Positions 1 through 9,400 of a stretch of 20,886 nt of DNA are shown one piece after another (position 1 is the stretch's first letter; each line of letters begins with the position of its first letter). The notes below the pieces were generated by a model. It saw only the letters and a program-made list of their open reading frames with translations. It searched no databases and had not been told where the DNA came from. The DNA lies in NCBI GenBank assembly GCA_964372035.1, contig CAYJPK010000034.1, positions 1 through 20,886 on the forward strand, read 5' to 3'. Source of the stretch: CAYJPK01 sp964372035. Lineage in GTDB: Bacteria; Desulfobacterota; Desulfovibrionia; Desulfovibrionales; Desulfovibrionaceae. The position numbers and the translations under genes were made by a program.

Positions 1-13
1 TTTTTTTTATTAC

Positions 14-29
14 AACATGTTAACATGTT
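14..29. promoter_or_regulatory. 16-bp perfect palindrome, two tandem AACATGTT units
   Basis: AACATGTTAACATGTT reads identically on both strands, and each 8-bp half is itself a palindrome. This is the form of a dimer- or tetramer-binding operator. It lies about 400 bp before the adhesin start, so it could serve the adhesin or an unseen gene to the left. No regulator can be named. Confidence 0.35.
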
Positions 30-76
30 TTTCATCATCGACTATATAAAGAGCTTATTTTACGCATATTATAAAT

Positions 77-104
77 AGATTGCTGTTATTTGTTAGCAAT
101 TTTT
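77..104 (+). terminator. Possible weak intrinsic terminator of an upstream gene
   Basis: ATTGCT (79-84) pairs with AGCAAT (95-100), extended outward by one G-U and one A-U pair, and is followed directly by TTTT. The stem is short and low in G+C, so this is only a candidate end for a plus-strand gene lying left of the window. Confidence 0.25.
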
Positions 105-123
105 AATTTATTTAAAAAATATG

Positions 124-152
124 TTGACACTATGTAATGATTAGGGTATTTT
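124..152 (+). promoter_or_regulatory. Candidate sigma70-type promoter for the adhesin
   Basis: TTGACA at 124-129 is a consensus -35 box and is followed after 17 bases by TATTTT at 147-152, an acceptable -10. Transcription would start near 159. A competing -10-like sequence, TGCTATATAAT, lies at 213-223 but lacks a good -35. In such AT-rich DNA chance matches are common, so confidence is moderate to low. Confidence 0.35.
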
Positions 153-345
153 TTTGAAAAAAATATACAATCTTATGATAGATTGAATTAAGTATATATT
201 AGTTGTTTTTATTGCTATATAATGACCGTTTTTTCATTAATACTAAAAAAACCAGCTTAAATTATTTTATTAACAAGTAAACATAATAAAGTATGAACTC
301 TTTTTAAGTCCCATTCCGTTTTTTATGGTTCTTATAAAGTTGACT

Positions 346-366
346 CACATAATTATTGATTATGTG
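346..366. promoter_or_regulatory. Inverted repeat CACATAAT-N5-ATTATGTG upstream of the adhesin
   Basis: Two perfect 8-bp arms are separated by TATTG, about 65 bp before the ATG. This could be an operator or a leader hairpin. It does not match the CRP consensus (TGTGA-N6-TCACA). It shares the string ACATAAT/ATTATGT with the dyad in front of the macroglobulin operon, which could be coincidence in AT-rich DNA. Confidence 0.35.
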
Positions 367-430
367 TTCATGTTTTGTCGTGTTTACTTTTTTTTTACTT
401 TTATGAAGTATTCTTTGAAGAGGTGTGTAA

Positions 431-3400
431 ATGGCAGATTTAGTGTTAGCAAGACCAGTTTCAGGGCAAGTTCAAAACTTATTACCAGGTCAAGATGATC
501 GTATTATTTTTGATTTTCCAGTTGTAGATGCGCTTTTAGAAAAAGTTGATGACAGCTTAGTACTTAGTTTTGATGATGGGGCTAAAATTGTTTTAGAAAA
601 CTTTTATGGTGTCTATAACAGTGAAATCATGCCAGAGTTTGTTGTTGATGGGCAAGTAGTTGCAGGAGAAGCCTTCTTTACTGCTTTTGGTGAAGATTTG
701 ATGCCTGCTGCTGGTCCTGCGACAGGTAGTCCAAGTAGTGGAGATTTTAACATCTGGAGTGAATCTGGTGTATTAAATGGTGTTGGCAACTCTTTAGAAG
801 GTCTTACTCTCAGCAATACGCAAGGTGAGCAAGCTGGCGAGTTGCGTAGCTTTGACCTTGCTGGTGCTCCAACTATTGCTAGTATAAGCCTTGATTCTGC
901 AATTACAATTGATGGAGTAAGCTCTGCTTTTGCTGTCGAAGCTGGCGCTGGTCGTACAGCTGATGGTGGCTTAGCTACTAACGATCCTAACCTTGCTTAC
1001 AATGGTGTTTTAGCTTCTTCTGGTCAAATCAATGCTAGCGACCCTGAAGGTACTGGCTTAACTTATAGTGTTAATACTAATGCCGGAAGCTACGGTACTT
1101 TTACTGTTGATAGTACTGGTGGTTTTACCTTTAATTTATATGATGCAACTAACCCTAATTATAGTGCTGTAGATTCTTTAACTCATGGTCAAATTGTTCA
1201 AGATAGTTTTATAGTTACTGTAACTGATGGATCTGGACTTTCTTCTGATATTACTATTACATTCGCAGTTATTGGTACAAATGATTTGCCTGTTATTACT
1301 ATTAGCGCAGATGCTGGTCAAGACACTATAATTACTGAAGATGTTGCAAGCGACCAAACTGTTAATGGTACAATTTCTGTTACAGATGCTGACGCTGACG
1401 GTGCGACTCAAACAATTACTGTTGAAATTAATGGTGCAACAACAACTTTAGTTAGTGGTTCGCCAACTATTCTTTTTGGAAAATTTGGTAATTTAGTTAT
1501 AAATGCTGATAATAGCTTTATTTATACTGCAAATTCAAGTGCAACTCAAGCTCTTGGTGCTAATGAAACTGATACAGATGTTTTCACAATTACAGCAACA
1601 GATGCTTGGGGTGCAAATGCTTCACAGACATTAACTGTAACAATTAACGGTGCTAATGATGCACCAGTTGTTGATTTTTCTGAGACTGTATTTAATCTTG
1701 TAGAAGCAGGCGTTGCTAATGGTGGCAATATTGCTGTTGCTGGCACACTCAGTGCAAGCGCAGTTGTTACTGCTAGTGATGCTGATGCTAGTGACACACC
1801 TCAATTTAGCCTTTCTGGTGCAAGTGAAACAAATGGCGTTTACACAATAACTAATTCTCATGGTACATTTACTTTAGATGCAAATGGTAATTATAATTTT
1901 GTTTTAGCTGACAATGCAACAGTTAATAGCATGGTATCAGGACAAGCCGAAAGCTTTACATTTACAATTACAGTGACTTCTGGAACTGATGTTGTAAATC
2001 AAAATGTTACAGTTAATATTACAGGTACAAATGATATTCCTACTCTTTCTATTGATCTTGATGCTGGTCAAGATACTGTAATTACTGAAGATGTTGCAAA
2101 TGATCAAAGTGTTAGCGGTTTACTTTCAATTGCTGATGTTGATGCTGATGGTGCTACTCAAACTATTACTATTGAAATTAATGGTGTAACTACAACTTTA
2201 ATTAGTGGTGCTCCAACTTTTATATTTGGTAAATATGGTAATCTAGTTATAAATCCTGATAATAGCTTTACTTACACAGCAAACTCAAGTGCAACTCAAG
2301 GTCTTGGTGCTAATGACAGTGATACTGATATTTTCACTATTACAACAACTGATGCTTGGGGTGCAAATGCTTCACAGACATTAACTGTAACAATTAATGG
2401 TGCAAATGATGCTCCAGTTATTGAAAGCACAACAACTCTTGATGTGCGTGAAGCTGGTGTTGGTGTAGGTGTAAGTGCGCCAAATGCAAGTGATGCTGGA
2501 AGTCCTGAATCATTAGTTGGTCAAGTTAAAGTATCTGATATTGATGGTGATACTAGCTTTACATTTAACATTACCGGTAGCGTTCAAGATGCTTCACAGA
2601 CTGGTTTTGATGTTAAGGTTGCAGGTCTTTACGGCGATTTATATCTTAATAGCAATACAGGCGAATATAAATATATTATCGACCAAGTTAAAGCGAATGG
2701 TTTAGCTGAAGGTGAGTTAAAAGAAGATAAATTTGCAATAACTGCAAATGACGGAATTGATGCAAGTACACCATTTGATATTACAGTAAATGTAACTGGT
2801 ACGAATGATGTTCCTAGCCTTTCTTTTGCAACCCCAGATGAGTTGAAAGAAGATACAACTCTTTCTATCTCTGGAACTGTTCAAGGCTTTGATGCTGATA
2901 ATGGTTCTACTTATGAATACTTTGTTAGCAAAGAAAGTAAATTTGAAAAATTAAATGGTGCTGACAATATAAATGCTAGTGATGATGACAAGTCTTTATT
3001 CCAAAAAAATGGTAAAACGAATATCGATAAGCTTGATGAAGATGGTGATGGTATTAGCACTGCAAAAGGTGAGTACGGCACATTAGAAATCAACACTGCA
3101 ACTGGTGATTACACTTATACTTTAACTAAAAACGATAAGAATAAAGTTCAAAAACTTTCTGAAGGTGAAGATGTAACTGAAACCTTCTATGTATATGTGC
3201 GTGATGAACATGGTGCATGGAAAGCTGAGCCAATTAATATTGTGATTGAAGGTACTAACGACGCACCTAAACTTTCATATAGCTTTGATAGTGGTTCTAA
3301 TAAGCGTGTGACAGAAGATTCAAGTGATTTAACTGCAACAGGCACATGGAAAGTTAAAGATATTGATAATGACGGACATATTCAAACTATTACAGCTACA

Positions 3401-6400
3401 AATGGTAATGGTTCTATCAATACTGTTAATACTGATGCTGCTGAAACTATCACAGTTGAAGGCACATATGGCAATCTTTACTTATATGAAGACGGCACAT
3501 TTAAATATGAACTTGGTGTAACCCAAGCTCAAATAGATGCTGTTGATGCCTTAGATGAAACTCAAACTGGTAAAAATGCACCAAAAGACGAATTTAATGT
3601 TACAACAACTGATGCTCATGGTGCAAGTGATACAACTACATTTACCTTTAGAGTTAATGGTGCTAATGACGCACCTGTTATTGAAAGTGTAACAGCTCTT
3701 GAGGTTCAAGAAGCAGGCGTTGGCGATGGTGATATTAATAGTGTTTCGCAAGATCCTAATGCTCCTTTTGCAGGTACAGAATCTGATACTGGCAAAGTGG
3801 TTGTTTCTGATGTTGACGATACTACCCATACATTTAACATTACCGGTAGCGTTCAAGATGCTTCACAGACTGGTTTTGATGTTAAGGTTGCAGGTCTTTA
3901 CGGCGATTTATATCTTAATAGCAATACAGGCGAATATAAATATATTATCGACCAAGTTAAAGCGAATGGTTTAGCTGAAGGTCAAACAGAACTTGATACA
4001 TTCAGTGTAATTGCGAAAGATGACGGTGGTGCACAAAGCGCACCTGCTACTATTACAGTAAATGTTAAAGGTACTAATGATTTACCTGAAGTTGTTACAG
4101 CTGATACTAGCTTAAATGTGCGTGACCTTGGCGTTGGCTCAAGCTTATTTGGTAAAGAATATCATAATGCAATTGACGCAGGTAAGCTTGCTGCAACAGG
4201 TCAAATTACAGCTAAAGATGTTGACGGTGATGATATTCACTTTGAACTCGATGGAGTTAAGGCAAATTCAGGAACAATTAGCATTCTTGGTAAAGAATTT
4301 AGCTATGATTTTTCGATGGATAGCATAAATGGCTATGGTCAAATTTTCTTAGATTCTACAACAGGCAAATATGCTTTTGTGCTTAATCCTTTAAATGATG
4401 AAATCAATGCATTACCTGAAGGTGCTTTTTTAGACCCTGCACCAAGTTTTACAATTAAAGTAGTTGATGAAAATGGTGCATATGTTACCCAAGAAGTTAC
4501 TGTTAATATTCAGGGTACTAACGATAAACCAAGCTTAAAGCTTACTGATATTGCTGTAACTGACGATGGCAGCCCTGAGATTCTTGGAGCAATCACTGCT
4601 AGTGCGACTGCGCAAGGTTCTGACGTAGATACTGGTGATAGCTTAACTTACTTTGTGGGTGAACCAAGTAAGTATGGATTTGATCTTGAAGTTAATAATT
4701 TATCATCAAGCCTTGGTCAGACTTTTACTGGTAAATATGGTACAATTACTATTGATGCTAACGGTAACTATACTTATACACTTGATAAAGATAATGTAGA
4801 TGTTCAAAAACTTGATGATGGTGAAAGTACAAGTGAAAACTTCACTATATACGTGAAAGATGCTAAAGGTGCTTGGACTTCCGAGGAAGTTAAAGTTACA
4901 ATTAACGGTGCAAATGATGCTCCAGTTATTGAAAGCACAACAATTCTTGAAGTTCGCGAAGAGGGTGTTGGCATTGAAAATATGCCTAATGCTTATGATG
5001 CTGGAACTCCAGAGTCATTAGTTGGTCAAGTTCAAGTATCTGATATTGACGGTGATACTGACTTTACATTTGCTATTAATGGTAGCGTTAAAGATGCTTC
5101 ACAAACTGGCTTTGATGTTAAGATTGAAGGCTTGTATGGTGATTTATACCTTAACACTGATAGTGGTGAATATAAGTATATTATTGACCAAGACAAAGCT
5201 GATTTTTTAAATGAAGACGAAGTAAGACAAGATAAATTTGAAATCACTGCAAATGATGGTGATGATACAAGCAAACCATTTGATATTACAGTAAATGTTA
5301 CTGGTACAAACGACAAGCCAAGCTTAAGCGTAAAGGATTTAGAAGTAACAGAAGACGGCGCACGTAATGAGCCAAATCTTGAGATTGCAAGTGCAACTGC
5401 GGTTGGTTCTGATGCTGATATTGATAGTGATAATACTGACGGTAACAAGGGCGAAATTCTTACTTATAGCGTTGATTACGCTCGCCCAGAGTTAACAATT
5501 ATTCAAGAAATTGGCAAAGGTCTTATGGCAATTGGTGTTGCTTTTGATAGTGATAAACTTGATACACTTGCTAATTTAACTGAAGCTGCTTACGAAGAAT
5601 TTGCGAGCCTTAATAATACTGATACTGAAGTTTATGGCTTATATGGTAAAATGGTTATTAATGCTGATACTGGCGTTTACACCTACGAATTATATGACCA
5701 AGCAGAAGCAGAAGCTTTAGGTGCTGTGACTGAGGCAGCATACTGGGCATTAAAATATCGTGATGATGGACAAGATGCTCTTAATGAAAATTTCACAATT
5801 ACAGTAAAAGACGATTTAGGTGCATGGAATTCTGAAAATGTAACTGTTAAAGTTTATGGTTCAAATGATAAACCTGTTATTGAACTTGCAAACGATATGA
5901 TAGTTCAAGAAGCTGGCGTTGGTATTGTTGTTGGTACTGATAATTTTGAAAATATGGTTGACCTTGGCAAGGCAGTTGCTGGTGGTCAGATTTTAGCTGT
6001 TGATGATATTAATGATATGCTTGGCAACTTTACTTTTGATGTTAGTGGCTTAGCTGCTGATGCTTGGAAAGAAGTTGCATCTGATAGCAAACTTTTTGAC
6101 ATTGCACTTGAAAATGATTTCGGTACACTTTATTTAAATAGCAAAACAGGAACTTATTCCTTTGTGCTTGATAATGATAGTGATGCTGTTCAGTCTTTAA
6201 ATGAGGGTGATGAAAAAGTATTTAAATTTAACTTCACTGTAAATGATGGTGATATTACTAGCGATGCTAAAGAAATCAGCCTTACAATTGAGGGCACAAA
6301 TGATAAACCTACACTTGAAGTACAAGACTTAAAAGTAGTTGAAGGTTTTATTAATTCTGCATCAAAGACTGCTATTGGTTCTGATGTTGATGAAGGTGAA

Positions 6401-9400
6401 ACAGAAACATTAACTTATAGTGTTGATTATGCTCGTCCAGAACTTATTGCAGTGCAAGAAATCGGTAAAGTGCTTACTGTACTTGGTGTTAATTTTGACC
6501 AAGCTAAGCTTGATAAAATTTCAAACATCACTGAAGAAGCTTATGAAGCTTTTGCTAATCTTCCAAGTACAGCAACTGAAGTTTATGGCTTATACGGCAA
6601 AATGGTGATTAATGCTGATACTGGCGTTTACACTTATGAATTATATGACCAAGCAGAAGCTGAAAGTTTAGGCACAGTGACTGAAGCCGCTTACTGGGCA
6701 CTTCAAATGCGTGATGATGGTGATGCAGCTATCACTGAGAATTTCACAATCACAGTTAAAGATGTAAATGGTGCATGGAATTCTGAAAATGTATCAGTTG
6801 CGGTTGAGGGTGGCAATGATGCTCCTGTAATTCATTATGGCACAAACTTAACTGTTCAAGAATCAGGTGTTGGCATTATTGTTGATGAAAATAATATTGA
6901 GAACATGGTTGATTTAGGCAAAGCATTTGCAGTTGGTCAACTAGTTGCAACTGACATTGATCTTGAGAAGTTCACTTATAATATTGAGGGTGCAAATGTA
7001 AGCAATGTTGCAGGCGAGATTGCACTTCCTGAGGGCTTAGACAAATTATTAAGCGGTTCTGATGTACTTGAATCTGTTAAAGATATGTTAGAATTTAATT
7101 ACACAAGCTCACTTGAAAATGAATATGGTACCTTATACTTAAATGGTAACACCGGTACATATATTTTTGTGCTTGATAATAATAAGCCAGCAACTCAAGC
7201 TTTAAATGAGGGTGAAGACATTGTTCTTGACTTTAAGTTTAATGCTAATGATGGCACTGCTAATAGTGAAGCCTTTGAAATTACAGTAACTGTTGAGGGT
7301 ACAAACGATAAACCAGAATTAACAGTTTCAGATAATAATTTATCAATTAATGAAAACTTAGGCGAAACAGCTAATAGCGTACATGGCACATATGGCGCAA
7401 CTGATGTTGATGCAGCTGGTACTTTAGGTGATGAACTTACATATAGTGTTGGCATTACTCGCCCTGAACTTGGTAATGAAACATTGAAAACAATTTTTGA
7501 TTCACTTGCAAGTGCTATCAACTTACCAAATGGTGCAGAGCTTGATGGTGTGCGTGATGCTATTGCAAAGGTTTATGAAACTTTAGCTGATGCTCCTGAT
7601 GGTGGAAAACTTGGTGAACTTGAAAACATTAAATACGGTGATGTTTCAGCTGATGGCTTAACTGTATATGGCTTATACGGTAAAATGGTGCTTGATACTG
7701 ATGAAAACGGCGAATTACTTGGTACTTACACTTATTCACTTTACACATGGGACGAAGCAAAGGGTAGCATTGATACCTTAGCTGCTTACCTTGCAATGCA
7801 ACACCGTGATGATAAAGAAGCTTTACCTACTGAAAACTTTACAATCTATGTTAAAGATGAAAATGGCGCATGGGATTATGAAAATGTAACCATAACTGTT
7901 AATGGTGTTAACGATGCTCCAACAATTAAAATTGATGAAGATTCTGATTTTGATGTTGTTGAAGCTGGCGTTGGTGGTTCTGTTCTTGGTGGTTTAGTTG
8001 ATGATGCTATTGATAGTATGCTAGGCGACATTTTCGACCCACTTGAAACTACTTTAGGTCTTGCTGGAGTTGATGATAGCTTTATTACAGATTTAAGAGC
8101 TGATCTGAAAGATGCTCTAGTAAGTGATTTACAAAATGCAAATGATTATTCACCTAACTTTACAAACCCTGGTGAACCTGTTGCAAGCGGCAAGCTTGAA
8201 GTGAGTGATGATGATGGAATGCCATTTATTAAAGTTGGTAGCGATTTAGATTTAGGTGAATTTAGCTTTGAATTATCATTTGATTTAGCACTTATTGGTA
8301 AGCTAATGGATCTTGGTATATCTCTTGAGGGTGCTACAAAACTCGTTGAACTCTTTACAGATTCTGATAGTTTAATTGGACAATTAATTTCAGGTAATCT
8401 TGATATTAGCAATATTGGCGAAATTATAAGTGAAGTTCCGGGACTTTTTGAAGAGTTAGGTTCAATCGTGACTGATTCAGTTAACCTTGAAGCACTTTTA
8501 GATCTTATGAAGTCTTTCATCGTTCAAACTGTAGAGGGTAAATATGGTACGCTTGTAATGAACCAAGATGGTAGCTACACTTACACCTTACATGATGGCT
8601 CTAATGAACTTAATAATGGTGAAGAAGCATCTGAAAGCTTTAATATTCAAGCTTATGATAAATTTGGTCAGTTAACAGAACAAGAAATTACTTTTGATGT
8701 TGTTGGCACTAATGATAAGCCTGTATTTAAAGAAGAAATGACAAGTGTTAGCCTTGGCGAAGGCGAAGCAAGCATTAGTGGTTTTGCTGATGCAAGTGAT
8801 GTTGATGCTGGTGGTAGTCTTGGTGATAAACTTAGCTACTACGTTGGTGAAGAGACAAAAGCAATGACACTTGATGAATGGATTGAAGAAAATGCACAAA
8901 AGATTGCTGCTTCGCTAGATGAAGCTATAGATGCAAGTACTCAAGATAAAATTGATGCGTTAAATGAAGAGCTTGAAGATCTTAAAGAACAAAGAGCCGA
9001 AGATTTAAAATCAGAGATTGCAAAAGTTGAAAATCTTGAAAAACAAATTGAAGAGCAAAATGATATTATAACATCATCTCAAAGTATTATTGATACAAAC
9101 CAAGAACTTTTAGCTACTGGCGGTGCGTTGTCAGCTGATAAGCTTGCAAGAGATGCTGAAAGAGCGACTTTGGTTGCAGGATATAACAAGGAAATTGCAG
9201 ATTTACAAGATGAGAAAGATGGCTATGACTGGTGGCAGTTCGGAAAAATTGATGCTGTAAATGATAAAATCGATGCTGTAAATGCAAAAATCGATGCTCT
9301 TGATTCAACATTAGATGCAAAATATCCTGAATTGGCAACTCAAGAAAAAGCGGCTGAACAAGCAATTGAAAATGCTGAAAGTGCAATTGCTGCTGCTGAA

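Larger units (their letters stand above)
1..430. other. Gene-free upstream region of the giant adhesin
   Basis: No coding region is supported in this very AT-rich stretch. It holds a 16-bp palindrome (14-29), a weak hairpin followed by T residues (77-104), a possible sigma70-type promoter (124-152), a second -10-like TATAAT at 218-223, an 8-bp-arm inverted repeat (346-366), a T9 run (388-396) and a good Shine-Dalgarno, GAGGTG at 420-425, five bases before the adhesin ATG. If the 124-152 promoter is used, the adhesin transcript has a leader of about 270 nt. I looked for a cyclic-di-GMP riboswitch core and did not recognise one. Confidence 0.7.

Noticed and set aside
346..366. CRP binding site upstream of the adhesin
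   Set aside because: The dyad does not contain the TGTGA and TCACA half-sites with six-base spacing.
160..430. Cyclic-di-GMP or other riboswitch in the adhesin leader
   Set aside because: The stretch is nearly pure A and T with no conserved GEMM-like core or compact multi-stem structure that I can recognise.
3699..3974. Plus-strand out-of-frame open frame across the 154-bp repeat
   Set aside because: Near-identical copies occur at each duplicated unit (2517, 3699, 5022), showing it only mirrors the repeat in another frame.
5032..5448. 138-codon open frame on the minus strand inside the adhesin
   Set aside because: It is opposite the repeat-rich adhesin frame, Ser/Pro-rich as expected from antisense of Asp/Thr repeats, and has no ribosome binding site or family likeness.
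8146..8520. 124-codon minus-strand frame inside the adhesin
   Set aside because: Same reason: a shadow of the coding strand with biased composition and no independent support.
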